64,000 bases of DNA from Tubiluchus corallicola (Eukaryota > Priapulida > Priapulimorpha > Priapulimorphida > Tubiluchidae): contig JAQGDQ010000712.1 of the NCBI GenBank assembly GCA_030141605.1, forward strand, positions 44,665 to 108,664, read 5' to 3'. The position numbers and the translations under genes are program-made. Under the pieces are notes generated by a model. It saw only the letters and a list, made by a program, of their open reading frames with translations, searched no databases and was not told the DNA's origin. Numbering within the stretch: position 1 is the stretch's first letter; every line of letters starts with the position of its first letter. Positions 1 through 15,500 of the stretch are shown piece after piece.

Positions 1-229
1 ACATGTTGATCCATTATATTTTTCATCATGGAGGGGGAAACCTAGGCTTAATTTAGTTTACAGTAGTTTATTCCACCCATCTCATGCAATATACGTAACA
101 AAATCAATAACAAAAATGGTGCAATACAATTACTTGGGATGCAGAGAAGTCAAAAGCAAAGTTTGTAAGCCACCCAGTGCTGCCTTAATTAAACATTTAA
201 ATTCCTCCGTGCTACATTGTACTGATATG
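1..229. repeat. 229-base direct repeat, copy 1
   Basis: Nearly identical to 1388..1616, with a handful of substitutions. Both copies lie in non-coding DNA either side of exon 1. The family is not recognised. The rest of 1..383 shows no exon I can support. Confidence 0.85.
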
Positions 230-383
230 TAGTTCTATTGTTTTTGCAAACTGACTCTGAAAAAATGTTTACTATATACAACTGTACATATGAAATTTGT
301 AGACCCATCTAATTTACATAGAATTGCGTAATTCACACACAAATTTATTTTGGGCAATAAAAGTTTCATTTTGTATTATCTAG

Positions 384-498
384 ACTGGGACACAGCAGAC
401 GTGATTGCTGAGCCGCTATTGCAAAAAGTTTCTCACTTTCTCTTAGCATGTTTGTTAAAACACTGTGGGGTTTTAGGCGTGGCGTTACGAAAACTGAG
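384..498 (+). CDS. HERC1: HERC1 exon 1 of window (linker after RLD1)
   Basis: Bounded by ATTATCTAG and GTAAGC. It opens with two bases finishing a codon from an upstream exon outside the window, then reads [18 protein letters not shown] and onward, a conserved HERC1 helical stretch. Ends phase 2. The next intron (1.37 kb) holds the second copy of the 229-base repeat and a short CT run. Confidence 0.88.
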
Positions 499-3400
499 GT
501 AAGCAGTTGCTAGGACATGCCACTTTGTTTTTTGAAAACAATTGTTGTAGCTTGTTGATATAGTTTCTGTTGTTGCAGTTTTAATGTTTAGTACTTTTTT
601 CCACAATATTTAATACACGAGACAATCAACTTCATTGCCATGCCATAGATTTTAATAACAGTTGCTTGACATTGGGGAGAGGGTGTGACTATGCAGTTAA
701 AAGTAGGCGCAATTGGCTTTGAAGATACCATTTGCGTATGCACTATTAGAGTAATTTCAATGTATTTTGTAAGCTTGTGAACTTTTCTGATTAATTAAAA
801 TTGATAATAAGTGAAATTAAACTTACTAATTTGCTCATGCGTTTGTGAATCTGTGATCAAGCGACTAAAGTGCTGCTTCTGTTGTTGCTACAGACTACAG
901 ACAAATCAAAACTTTTGCCAAATTTCACCTGTTCTCATAGTGCCCGGTGGCATAGGTAAGAGGGGAAGTTAACCGAGGAGCGGTTTTCCCCAGCTAGCAC
1001 TTGATCAAGTGCACAAAAAACTTCTTTCAGAACGTTAGAAAGTCAAAATACCTGACAGTTTAATTTTCCAAAAAGCCTTCTGCCTAAAGTTTGGGACAAA
1101 CGAAGATGATAATTAGTAATTTGATATCTTTGTTATGTTTAAGTAGTTACATTAGTTTTCTGTTTTCAATGTTTCTGTGCAGTACACATCTTGATTTAAC
1201 CATGAAGTACATTTTTATTCACTCTCTCTCTCTCCTGTGTTAGCATTTGAAGAACTTTCTGAGTATCGTGTAGCTTTTAAAGCGTGCAGTGAGAATTTGT
1301 TTCTTCACAAACAAGTAGCAATGCTTTATTATTTGTCACAACTGCAGTGAAACACTGCTAAATGTTACAAATCTAGTATTTAAAATCACATGTGTATCCG
1401 TTATATTTTTCATCACGGAGGGGGGAACCTAGGTTTAATTTAGTTTACAGTAGTTTATTCCACCCATCTCAAGCAATATACATAACAAAATCAATAACAA
1501 AAATGGTGCAATACAATTACTTGGGATGCAGAGAAGTCAGAAGCAAAGTTTGTAAGCCACCCAGTGCTGCCTTAATTAAACAATTAAATTCCTTTGTGCT
1601 ACATTGTGCTGATATGGACATTGACACGTCAAATCATTAATGTAAGTTAAACATGTATTTGTATGTGTGTATCGACGCCTTATAGTGTAAAGATGCTCTA
1701 GGCACAGTGCTCCTTTTTAATAAAGAAAATTATTTCTTAATCTAAAGAGCACTACAAAATCTGTTGACAGGGAGTTTATGCAATGCCTATCATTAACTGC
1801 AGCAGTAACAGAAATCTTCTGGTCACATTGTCTGAAAATTGTTTTCAAAAGGTGTTTATCTCTTTAGGTTGGGTCCCAGCAAGCAGCTAGTGTTTGTCTA
1901 CCGCTGCGTGTACCGAGTGAGACGAAAACTTCTTGCGCTCAAGATATCACAGGAATCGTTGAAATCTCGCAAAGATAAGAAGACTAAAAGTTAGTTTTTT
2001 TATTTTAGTTTCTGGAAATTAACACTATGGTCTAACATCACTTTGCGGCATCTCTTTGTTAGACAAATGAGCTATTGTGTTAATTGCTATTTTATTTCAT
2101 TAATTATTTAGTTTTTGTCGTTTGTGGAAAATATACAGGTGTCATAGGTGTTACTGATTGATTGATTGTAAAGTGTGAAAGTTTGTGAGGTTGAATTCTG
2201 AGGCTTCGAGTTTGAGCCTCATTGCTGAATAATAGTTCAGTGTTCCGGCATTGTTTTTTTTTTAAAATTACCTATGGATTACTTGTTGTATGTTTTAAAA
2301 AGTAAATTTTTTCTAGCTTTTTAAAATTAAGGTCTATCATATTTATTTTATATAATGTGAACTAAAATGTCCATGGTAATAAGTACATTGATGTTTAATA
2401 TGAAAAAATGGCAAAATATTGAATTGAACCTGCAACCTGTTGCACTAATGAGTGATTTGCGTATTTTGAAGGTCAGAAGAGACGTCAAAGTGCCAGATTA
2501 CAGGTGCAATTGAAGGAACATCGGGGTGAGGAGACAAGTAAAGAAGAACTGACAGGTAGTTATACAGTTCTTCTAATTTTTATTTTTTTATTTTAACAAG
2601 CCTTTTGACAGTTTTGCTATGTGCACGTGCAGTTGCTGCAGGTCAAAGGTTAACTGAACCCAGCACGTTTTGCTTAACTACAACCGTCATGTGACCTTAT
2701 ACATACAACTACATGTTGGTGAAACGGGTGAAAAAAATGTATGATATTTCACTTCTATAGCTTTAAACTAATATATTAGTCTTATCTGAAAACAGGTAGC
2801 AAAAGAGCAGCATCAATCTTCGTAAAATGAAATAAATGAAACAAAAATTAATGCCAGGAACTAATACGACAGCATAGGCCTCAAGGCATTGTCAGGTGTG
2901 AACAAATGTGTTGTCTGGTTCACATAACCTTTGACCTTTTCACGATCATCAATCGCTGGAATTGTGAAAAGGCTTATTTATTCACATTAGTTTGAAATAC
3001 GGAAAGTAAATCTGTAAAGCTACAAATAAAATTCAGGATTCGTTACATTATTTTCGGTGTGAAAAAGTGATTTCTTTTCTCGTTTATGCTTGCATTTGTG
3101 GTTTCACTCTGAATTGCTGTTTGGTCATTAGAACTTCTCTCTTGTTTAATTTAACTTGTATTTATATCTTCTGTAAGATGTTAATATAACAATTTGTGGT
3201 GTACTAGCATACAGCTAATATATTAATTTGTAAATTTATAAATTCATAATTTATTAATTCATAAATTTGTTAACACAAATTTTATAAATATTAATAAGTT
3301 GCTGATAAAAAAATGGCTGTGAGCAAAGTAAACCAATCGTCGTTAAAATGAAACATGCATCGTTAAGTGAGAAAAAGGTGTCAAATTGGCAGTGTCATTA

Positions 3401-6400
3401 AAATGAAACATCGCTAAATGGGAAGTCGATAAGCGACGACTTCCTGTATCTTTTCAAAATATAATTTAGCATGTGCACTTGCATATGAGAAAGCATTAAT
3501 TTAAACATTGATTTTCTTTTGCAGTTTTAAATTGAAAAAAACTGTTCAGCATGACAGTTATGATTTAAGATTTTGAGGAGAACTTAATTAGTGACAACAT
3601 TTACAGATGATGCTGATGGTGAATTAGACCAGGTGTTACCTGCCGTGAATACGTATGAGACCACCTGTCAGGCGATCATACAGCGATGTGCGTTTCTGCT
3701 CGTGGGGGTGAAGACTGCTCTGCCAGGAGATGAGGACATTCTCAGTTCTAAACATCGGTTTCTAACGAAGGATGATGCAGGACGTGGCGAGAATAGAGCA
3801 TACAATGTCGAGGACCTGGGAAGCCAAGGTTTTGTTATGTTACTATGTAGCTAGTAAAAACTGGTGTGCCTGACGGGATCAATTCATAAAAAATTCAGAC
3901 AGTGACTATTGGAAAGCCTAGTATTTGTTGCACAGATTATATTGTCTCTGAGTTGGAGCATATTTAATGTTTTTTTATAAAGTGAACTTTTAATTTTGTA
4001 AAGCTACTTTTAATTTGAATGGATCGATTGTTTTTCATCGCAACTTAATGCAAATTAATTTTTAAATAATTTTGGAAGGAGTTTGCAATTCCCCTCACAG
4101 TTTTAAAACCCTATCCCTAACCCTAGCATTAACCCTAACCCTAACCCCAGTCCTAATTGTAACCGTAATCCTAATCCTTGTAACCCTAATCCACTTCACG
4201 AACTAATTTCTTGTGCATGACGAATTCTAAACTTTAGCCATAATTTTTTCTTAAAATTGCCAAAAAGACATCGAAAGTTAGAATTCAAGCCCGTCTTATT
4301 AGTCCTGTCGGTGACATGCTCGATCTTAAGGAGGCTCGGCTTCATTACCGTAGTTTCTTGAACACCCTGGTGACTTGGAGGGAAGAGGATATCTGTTTTG
4401 GGCAGTAATTTATCCCATAACAATGCTTGCTGAGTGCTTTTTAACCAAGTGTGTTTCCAGGAAATTGTAAAAAGTGCTAGAATTGACAGGTTTCTAAACA
4501 TCGGTCAAAAATCTTACTTAATGGTGTTTAACTGTGCCAATTGGTTTTTGTATTGATAAGTTACAGTAGTTTTAGGCAGAGTAACGTAGATTTAAATGCC
4601 AAACATGCGCATAGAGATAGTGCTAGTCTCACACATAAAGTGAAGCCACAGTGGACACCATCATATGGCAAAGAATTGGTGCCATGATGTACAATAGAAA
4701 AACTGCATTCGATTGTATGGCAAAAACAGCCCTTTAGCGACACACGTTTGAAGTATGTTGATTTGTAAGCTAGCAAACTCTCTATACCATTACATGCGGC
4801 ATCACATTTAAATCTATAGGGTAATGGGAACAAGCAGAATAAATGTGCTTAGTGGTGCCATCTACAGGAGATTTATTACATTTACTGGAATAAATTTTTT
4901 GAATTTTTTATATTTACGTTGGCGTCATTTTTGTAACAGTATCAACAGAAAATACATCATTTAAAAATCGATGCCCCCTTTAACTAATTGACTTGGGATG
5001 ATTGTTTTTGGTCTATTTTTTTAGATGACTCTGGCGGGCTAAAGTCTAGTCCGTCGACCAGACCACGGGTCAGTCGCAGTTCACACCCTCATCTGGATCT
5101 GGAGGAGAACCTTTCTTCGGCATTTCCATTTAATCCCAAATATTCAGTAAGTCCACTTTCAGTTATTTTCTTTCCCTTTAATTTATAGTTTTATTAAAGG
5201 ATAGGTAAATATTTTTTAGTACATGCACTCGTCAACTTACGATCACAATCGGGACTGTCTGATTGGTCGTAAGCTGAATTGGACGTAAATCGGACCTGTA
5301 TATTCAAGTAGTGCGACTCTACATGCAAGACTAAGTATGGCGGCACCTACGATTAATTTATCGAAACAGATAGCAATTTAAAGTTAATATGAGTTATAGT
5401 TGGTTTTGTATAATTAATTAATTAAGTTGCAGTTGTCGTAATGTCGCATAGGTCGTAAATCTATAACTACAGTAAGTCCTCGCTTAACGACGCTAATGCA
5501 ATTCAGCAAAATGTGTCACTAAACAAAGCAATGCTTTCTGTAAGAAATAGTGTAGTTGCTTGCAGGAGAAAAATCAATGACACTTGGCTCATAAATTAAG
5601 CACTTTGTAGATTGCTAACAGATCTACATTAAGTATTTGTTTAATTAAAATGATTAGCTAGCATCATTACAACAAAACGTCGCTGAGCTGGGCGGCGTTA
5701 ACCGAGGACTTGGTGTGCTTGTGTTTTGTTAAGTGTAGCTAAATGTTTTAGTTTTATCGTTTATGGCTATAGCTGCCTTGAAATAACTGATTTTTTTAAT
5801 TATATTATATTATCACATTTTTACCCCTCCTTACATGGACTAATATATGTATATTTATCAATCTATTTTACCTCTCAGATATAACAATTACAACATTACA
5901 CCAATTACAACAATTTGATAAAGAGAATTTCAAACAATACTGTCCACTGAACCAAACTACTGTAAGTCATCATAATTCTTAACTTGTGTGCTATAAAACC
6001 CATGCAAGAGAGCAGATGGTATCTGGGAACTCATGTGAGGTAAATGTAAATGCTGAAAAATCAAATTTTGAGTAAATACCATTGAGTAGTCAAAGTATCC
6101 ATTCTCACAGTAGTGGCAAAACAGTTCAGGTCTCTTAATTTGTATATGCACATGCTTAATTATATGACTACTGTTTTAACAAATAATAGTCTTTTCATCA
6201 TTTATATCATACCATATATGAGTTTCGTTCACTATATCACTCCATTCTGAAACACTATTTTTTTCTTTATCACATGGTTCACCTCATAATTTTGAGTTTG
6301 TTTTCATTACTTTTTTACTTTCATAGGGTGGGACAATCTAACAAGTCCTGCTTTTTGATTGCCTGCAACATATTTACATTTATACATAGGCAAACGTAGT

Positions 6401-9400
6401 GTGAAGCTTTTCTTGTACAGAAACTAAAAAATTCTTTTTATTATGTTGATTGTAGGCCTTTTCACTATATTTTGTACATAAAATTATTGCAAATGTGTTA
6501 TGTGAAATAAATAACTTATGGTATACATCGATTAATATGATTGTATTTTGCACGCCTTCTTAAGTTCTTATTTATGTATCACATCTTCAACACGGTGCTG
6601 CTACTACGTTGATTTACTCATCTGTATAGCTTAAAATGAGCAAAAATTTTTGCTTTTGCAAATATCTTTGTTTTATGTCAATGCATCTGTAAAGTTCGGT
6701 AAAAAGTGGATATTTTTGGCTGATTTGTGATTTATGTTTTTCTGCTGTACGTGCAATTCTTCAGTATGAGCAAACAGCAAAGTTAACAAATACCTTTTTC
6801 TTAATTTAGTATTTTCATTCAGAACTTTCACAGAATGTATTCAGTTCCACAAGGTTTGTTGTCTTTTGTATTTACAATTTGATCATGACTGTTGTTTTTT
6901 AGCCGAATCATCAGGGTAGCTCGGAAGATGTATCCCAACAATCTGCTGATTCCAATGGTAATTGCTTTTATGAATTAATTAATTAATGACTTAATAAACT
7001 AGCTTTGGCTCATCGTACACTTATAGTAAAGTGCACAATTTCAATAATTTTTATTTCCAATTGAATACTTACTAAATACGGCCGTTGCAGTATGCTTACA
7101 CGTCTGATCTGCTTGACAAGTAATCATTTATTTCGTTTACATGTTGTTTATTGTTTTCTTTTGTTAAAGCATAAGAAAACCTTTTCATAAATACAGCTTA
7201 AAAATTCTGTTTTGAAAGTTTATATCACTTACTTACTGTCTTATTGCATACAGAGCCTGCAATGGCAGTAATGTTGTGTAAAGCTTGTAAATTTAAACTC
7301 ATTGTAAAAGTCGTTTGAAACTAGTTTAAATAGCATTGCGTAAAATTTGAAAAAGTAATCAGAGCATTTGTTGCGCACTCTTCACTAACTAAGCAAAAGT
7401 TTAAATTACTTTATATTGTCAGCAAGATGAATAATTTGTTTTTTGGCAAATGAGTGGTGCACACTGGGATGGTGATGCAGTGCCGTTTTACCAGGTTGTG
7501 CAAATTTAAATTATTAAGAATTTTCTTGTCTAGTTACATAAGTCTTTCTAGCAAGTAGGCTTAATACTAAGTAATATAACATTGTACGGAAAGTTGTTTA
7601 GGATATATATATATGTATGTATATATTAAAATTCCCTTTTCTTCTCTTCTAATGTTTTATTTAATGAGGTTTTTAGAAACAAGACAAACTATGTTCTGAA
7701 GACATGCTGTTTGAGAGCTTAGGTAATTTCACTGACAAAACAAAAAATTTCAAGATACCAAAACACTACATGACTGTGCAGAATAGTGAACAAATTTTCA
7801 TTTTGTAGTTTTCCTTATTTTTAATGCATCTTGCCCACTAATTTATCCTGAATATTCAGATGATTGTTTATTTCGTGAGTACTGCTCTACCTGTCCTACA
7901 AACTGATTTGTCATGAACTTTGTTAGGCAAGTCCCTTAATGGCGGCAAATTGACACAACCGTACAGTCTTACCGACTAAAAGCCATACAAGAATCCCATA
8001 AGGTGTAGAAAATACAGGGAAGTTTAGTATTAGCATATAAAAAGTTCCCAATGTAACAATGATTATGCCACTGCTGTGTCTAACTTAATTATGTTTCTAT
8101 AGTTATACGTTTAATGTAATTGATAAAAATTGATGGGTTTTCCCTCTGTTGTTGATTTTAGGAACGAATTCTCAGTCATTGAAGTCGGTAAAGGAGGCGC
8201 TACGGCGACTTCGCTGGCGACAAGACCGAATGGGGCTTTCAAGTAGTAGCAGTCGTAGCTTTGCCACAACTAATGTGTTTTATAAACTCGCTCATAGGTA
8301 AGATGCTTAAATTAAGTAGGAATGTTAAATAATACAAATTTGGTGTTATAATAATGATACAATATGATACTTTTTTCCAACAATACTATAAGGATATACT
8401 ATTTTTAGACGATACGATACGATAAATTATTTCGAACGATAAAACGGTACTGAATTTAGACAATTTATACAGCAACAGAAAAAGTATCATTAATAATTTA
8501 AATTATTAAATGCTTCAATGCATTCAGTGCTGTATACTTAAATGGCTGCTAGTTATGAAACACTAGTTTGTTTGTCATAATGATACATAAATAAGTAAAC
8601 TGCGACTAATGAACATATTACTGCAATAAAAATAATTATCTGTATGAGCTGCACATGACTGGGAAAGTGACATTAAAAATAGGATACAGTTACTTGACAT
8701 CTGTGCGTCAGTATCAAAGTGTGTAAAGGGATCTCTATAGATTTGTCAGTATCATTCAAAATGAAGATAGCCGTTATTGCCAGGCAAAAGTACAAGAAAA
8801 TGATTCCCTCTCTGACAAGCTTATAATTTTAAATAATTCTTTTTATCCACTTTTTTGAATAATTATTATAAATAAGTAGAAAAGAAAAGTGAACCAATTT
8901 TATGAAGGTAAGTGATAAACAATGTACCTGCCTAATTCCATATGATATCTGCTGTCATTGCCACCAACTGTATGTGACGGATTTTCCACTTACATATTTA
9001 GTGTGGGGCGAATTATGCATTTATTTCCACCTAGCAGCCAGGATACCGGATGTAGAACAGTTTAAGGCATCGATGTTATCATTATTGGGTCATAAACTTA
9101 AAGCCTGTTCACACCTGCATCTAACTGAGGGTACTTTACTATTCTGACTCCTAAAACGTAAGATGAAAATAGGAATACGAATTTAGATGCATACAAAATT
9201 TATAACAATCATATCAACTGGGTTGCATAACAAAGCTACAAAATAGCGCAGTTTTACGCAAAGCTAAGGGAGTTAGCAGGGGAGTCCACTTAGTGACCCG
9301 AAATGTGAGCTAGTTAGCTAGGTGCAGTCATTGAAATACCGGCTACAGTTCTTACTGTGCACATTCAACTTCGTGTGTTATTGACAGTTAGCATAGCAGT

Positions 9401-12400
9401 TCCAGAGGGCTACCGATGTAATTAACAGGAACGTGATACTGGCAATCGTTGCACATGCAAAGAGAGAGAGAGAGAGAAATCTTTCCCAACATAGGTAAAG
9501 TCACTGTAGACGTTACTACGCATGCGTCAGGTATCGGAGATTTTGGCAGGTGAACAGGCAACTTCACTTTTGCACAGGGGTATGTTAGATAGGCCCTTAA
9601 CACCTAAACTACAATGGCTGTATGTATTTGTCTCACACTTTTCTTTTAACAGACTGTTTTTGTCTTCAAACAGCTTGCTTTTAAATTATGGGAAATTTTT
9701 TTTGTTCTTCATAAGAATTGGTTTATGGCAACTTAAGAAACTGTGTTAATTTGGTAACACATGTTTCATTTCATGCTTTCAGCATAATACAGTTTGTTTG
9801 CGATGACGAGACTGTCGATGGTGGTGTGATGTCGGGGGGTTCCACTGGAGTGTGCACGGAGCCGCATACAGTTGCAGTTGCAATGGAACATCAACAGAGC
9901 AGAGCTGAGGTATAAAATGTAAACTGTTTAGATGGTTTTTAGCAAATATCACTGTCATGGCAACATTAGAGTAGGGGTTGCTGAATGATCATGCTATGTG
10001 CAAGGCTACGTAGATTATGCAACACCAGTTCTGGTTCCCTGTAATTCACTGAACTTTGGTGCATGTGCTGTTGCTATACCACTGCAAAAAAGAAATTGTC
10101 TGTTACTTCCACTCCCGTTTCTGTGTATTGTGTTAAGTTTATTTGAGTACCTTTACTTTTTGTATTTTTCAGTTTACATATAGAAAAGGCAAAATTTGCT
10201 CATTTACACATGTTGATAACAAATTAATTGATTATTTTAATGATCGACTTGGCACTTTTATTTTATTCTAGTGTCGTTTGGAAGCTCTGAATCAAATCCT
10301 GGAGCTCCTATCCACAGCCGACGAAAAGGGGGATGCCGGCTCTTCTGGATCGCAAACCTCTGTCTCTTTTGTTTATACTCCGCCGAGCTTAACGTCTACG
10401 ACTTTGCTGCACTCTGTACATCTACAGTTACTCCAGGGATGCTTCCGTTCAGCCGGGACACAGCTTTGTCATTACCAGGTGGGTATTTTATGCCATCAAG
10501 TGCATATCTTGGTTTAGCATTGTTAAGAACAAACATTGTGAACACGAATACGAGCTCATTTAACGAACAACATTAGCATGTGTAACAAAGTGGTCTGTAC
10601 GATCGTGGAGGTAGTACGCTAATGTTTATTAAGTATGTATTTACAGCTTTGCAAACATCAATGTACATTAGATGACTAAGCTGTTATGTACGGGAAGTAT
10701 TGACCATAATTAGCGCTGTTCTGGATATGATTCATTCATATCATTTCATTCCTCCCTTAAACCCACTGCTTAAAATGTGCCAGGTCTGTCAGGGTCACAG
10801 ACCCAGAACCTAAAATTAAAGACCCTGCACCTAAAGAAAAACACTATCTTGCCGAGTTGTACACTTGGTTTTCTCACCATTTAATAATAGCTATTCGTAA
10901 CACGTGTATAGTGCAATTTCCGTCCTTTAGTCAGCAACATTGCACTGTAGACAATAACAATGGGCACAAGTTGTTTATTGTTATGAGCTGCTGCTACCCC
11001 TTCATAATAACATGCTGCAACTCATTTTTCTTATTGCTTTTCAGGAAAACGAAAAACGTTTCTCGGATAATAAGTAATAATGAGTTAACTCATTTACCGC
11101 AACGTAACTTATTTTGCTTTAAACTTGAAAAGTTAGGTTCAACAAAGGTGCACTATGGTGTAACAAAATTTAGCTGTAATCAGTTGGCGTGATTGTCTTT
11201 GGCAGAAGTATGTCAACATGTAAATTGGAGCTAGTGTACCTTGCTGTACTTCATTTTCTCGGTGATTCTTCGCTGTTAAACGGTTTGAATATGCCAAGAT
11301 TTATACAGAGTAATGTATAAAAATTAGCTAATGAAAGCTAGTTAATTCACTGATTAAATAGCAACTGCCGTTTTTGAATTAAGACCTAAATTTTGTATCT
11401 TTAATGGCAAAAAACATTTGAAAACTACTTACTGAACTGAACTTTTTTCCGACCATTAAAGGCATCAATTGCCTAAAATGGAATTTAGTGGAAAAGTGGA
11501 AGGGTAAATGAGGAAAGTGTGTTGGTTTTTGTCCAATGTAAGCTCCGAATTCCACTGCGGGAGCTTACACCGCTCCCCCAGCCCTCGTAGCTATTTCTCG
11601 TTCTGTTTGCCATGACATCCTTTGTCCTAAACAAATACACTTTGAGCACTGCTTAAACCCTGACGTTCGCAAATGGCTCAACTTTCAGTATCGCATACCG
11701 TTTTTTTGTGACGTCTTGCACCAATAGATTGAAAACACATCACACAAAAAAAACAAATCACTTGTAAGGTGTATGCATAACCTAGCATTGGCAGCCACAG
11801 AACTCAAGACCAAAACAGCGGAGACCACTTTATCATTGGACCCGGTATCCATTTATTACACGTGAATTTTAACTCTCTGCTAGTATTCAGCACATATCTT
11901 GGGAATGTTTTCACAAAGATTCCAGTTGAAAATCTAACAGTGGTAAACCTATGAACATGGTTGCGATTGTCGGATTAACGTCTTTTACTATGGGTTTTGT
12001 TGACTAGTTAATAAATAAACCTGTTTTGCAATGAATTATCCCCTTGTTATTCCCCTTGTGTTATGTTATTCCTTTCTTGCAATGCATACATTGCTTCTTT
12101 TCGTTGAATGAGCTACATTGTGGCTAAGATCCATGATCAGGTGAATGTCTGAAATCCATTGAGTGGTCACCATTTTTCACTGATGATCTATCAATCTGGG
12201 TGTTAGGTTTTAGTTAAAATTTTTCATTTTTTATCTCAGGATGGTATCAAGGCAGCTAACAGTAGCACTCAACATCAGATACAGACGGCCGTGCATCGTA
12301 TCTATGAGCATCTGGTCAGCACCTTATGTGATAACGAGCAGTACGGCTCTATAAAAAAAGGTGAGCACTAATTAAGCACTTAGAAGCTATATTGTCTGAT

Positions 12401-12454
12401 TAACAGGAACGTACTTGGTGATGTGTAAAGTATGTTAATGTTGTTTTTATGTTA

Positions 12455-12505
<51 letters not shown>

Positions 12506-15500
12506 CTTTTATTTGTATAAAATTTTATACAGCAGTGATTTATTAGTGTAGACAATTAATTTTGTACTGAACACCCCTTTCACACTAAATGTGTAGTTTC
12601 TGTTGAAGCCAAGTTATGCATTTGGCTTGTATAAAAGTGGCCTTCGCTGTTTTTTTACTCATCCAGTTAGTTTAATCCACACTCTATTTCTATTTCATCA
12701 TTATTTTTGAACTCTATTTCATGTAGTTTGCCAGTAACAGTATCGTTTTTCTTACACATCATCGTGTTGTTTCGTGTGTGGTGTCAGAAGAGTTATAGTT
12801 TGCTTGGCCTCCGCATCTGCTGGTACCAAACCAACCTGGGTAGTTTTAGCCCTTGTAGGTGAGGTACCCCCCCCCCCACAGTTCAATACAATAAATAATA
12901 ATAAATAATTTTTGTTAGTAATTAAAAAAGATGATGAAGTCCATACATATCGTGATACATACTACATCTAGTTGCTTACACATTCATGAAATGCTTTTCT
13001 ATCTTTTCTTTTTACATTAAAATTAAAGCAAAGTGACTGTCTTTAAATCAACATCTGAGTCATTCACAAAATACACATTGTTGGTATAAGTACTGATTGG
13101 AATATGAATTCTTCTTAAAAAGCCCAATTTATGACTGTCAATCACAAAATTTGCTGCCCTGGTACCACAATAATACATACGTAGTTTTACACTTTTGTTT
13201 TGTTTAAAGTCAAATATTTTCTATAGACACAGTTGCAACTTACTATAATTACATTCGCATCTATAATGGAAATGCCACCAATTTCACACCCGTACAAAAA
13301 AATAGGAAGACAACAAGAACTAATTAACTATTGGGTTGCGTTTGGGCCCCATTGCCAACAAAATACAATTTAAAGACCCAAAATATTGTAATCAATATTT
13401 CAAGTTTCAATCTTGTAATGTCAACTGCAAAGTCTTTAAGATATTATCTGCTGTGTATAAACGACTGATGATATAGATGGTGCACGACAATTTCCTGCTT
13501 ATATAGAGTAAATGTGAGTTGTTTAGACAATCTTAACATTTTGACATTACTTCAGAACATTTTGTTGTCTGTAATTTTTATTTGTTTGTATGTTTTTGAG
13601 CATCTTATGCTGATTTGTTTCCGGTCATTAATTCATTACTTTACTTCTTAGTTCAAAAGGTGTGTACCATGGTATTCTTTATATCTTTTTATTAGTATTT
13701 TGACCCATTTTGTGTTTTCATGCACACTCTAAAAGTGCAACATTGTGGGTTCAAGTCCTGATCAGGCCGCAATTTTTCATCACCGTCCACTTGTATGGGA
13801 GGAAATAGGATGATATGTACATGTAGATGAAGAAATTCTCTGTGTAATTATTTAACTCCTGGTAATTTTTGTTTTCAGAAACGCGGCAAAGATTACAACT
13901 GATCACCATATTTACAATGAGTGTGAGATATCATCCGGCAGATATCACGTTAGCTGTTACCTGCAATATGCTGCAGCTACTTTCTAAGTAAGTCATCCAT
14001 TCACAAACTTTACATAATTGATTTAATTTTGTTTTCTGCTGCTTGACTTACAATTGAAAATTTATTATTATCTGATGTATACACGGCCAAATTATGACCT
14101 TTTGAGGCCGCTAGGCTAATGAAATTATGGCCCTCCCTCATATGGAGCCGCCTTCTGACTAGCCCACTCATGTCTTAAATAGTTTTTACTCCAGATATAT
14201 TTTAGTGACATTTACATAGCTTGAAAAAACTTATAGCAAATTCTGTAAATAAACTAGAATAACTGTCTTTTGTTTGTCATATTCCACTATTTTACTTATT
14301 TATTGCAAACAAAGTTAGCCAATATTTCAACACAAAAAGAGATTTTTTTACCAAACATTACGAAGGTTGACGGGCCTGCAACCTGTACTAGCCTATAGAT
14401 AATCCGTCCCTGGATGTATACGATTAGTTCTGTTATTAGCACTGTGATACCTTAAGTTTATTGCTGAGAAAGGAGAATTTAGATATTGATGTGCCTGAGT
14501 GTTGAACTCGTGTTTTTGTGTCATATCTTTATTTCTAGTAGTTTCCGACTGATAGGGATAAACTTGACTTCGTTTTTCAAAAAATCAGTCCTGAGAAAAA
14601 TTTTGAATTTGCAAATTGCCAATTTGATAAAGCAGAAGACAGGAACTCTGCTTCTTTCACAGCATTTCTTGCTTTTTCTTTTCAAATGTAAACTGAAATA
14701 TTTATCAATAAAGTTGATACAGTGATCTTATCTATCTTAAAACCTCTTGTGTTGGTTTGTTTTTAAATATTCAGCATTTCTTGCTTTTTCTTTTCAAATA
14801 AAAATTAATTGTTTTTGTAAAACAGGTGAATTTCTGAATTTAATCTTCTTGAAATACGAGTACTGTATCCAACCAGCACATCACATTCTAATTCTTACAC
14901 AAACTTGCTTTTACTAGGTAAAAAAACTAACTTTAATGTGTGTTTGTAGTACTTACGGTGCCCTAATTTAACCGTATTTCTTTGTTTCCTAGATTGTGTG
15001 GAACAATGGCGTCGGTGAAAAATCAGCCGCTGTTATACATTGGGTCCAGTCAATTGCCAGCTCTGCTGAGAGTTGGCAGTGTGAGGCTCCTTCAGATTTT
15101 GGCGGTAGCAACAAGGTCAGTGCAGGCAGAGTTTTCATTGCTTAGTGTTGCTTTGTGATTAGTTCAACAGAGTTGAACGTTAACTTTATGCAAATGCATA
15201 AAATGACTATTGCAACTTGGTTATTGAACTCTATCGGTTTTAAACTTAAAACTAGTAGACAATGTTTTTGACGTGGTCAGAAACTGAAGATTTTGCAATC
15301 AATAGTTACAGAATTAGATTTATTATTATTAATTTACTAAATATATCCACAACGATCATTACAGCATTGTACATAAAAGATCTTGAAATGGTCAGAGTTT
15401 TTTGTTTGTCATAATTTTGGTTTTATTAATTTCATGTTGCTTCACTTCCTAGGACTTGCACATTTTTCAATGAAATTACAACTGGTAACTTTTCAACCAG

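Noticed and set aside
4196-4833. Two minus-strand frames of 101 and 90 codons as an antisense gene
   Set aside because: No conserved motifs and no frame continuation through splice sites on the minus strand; they are intronic to HERC1.
10857-11192. 111-codon plus-strand frame in the intron after exon 9
   Set aside because: No recognisable domain and no start or splice context tying it to the gene. Such frames are expected in AT-rich introns.
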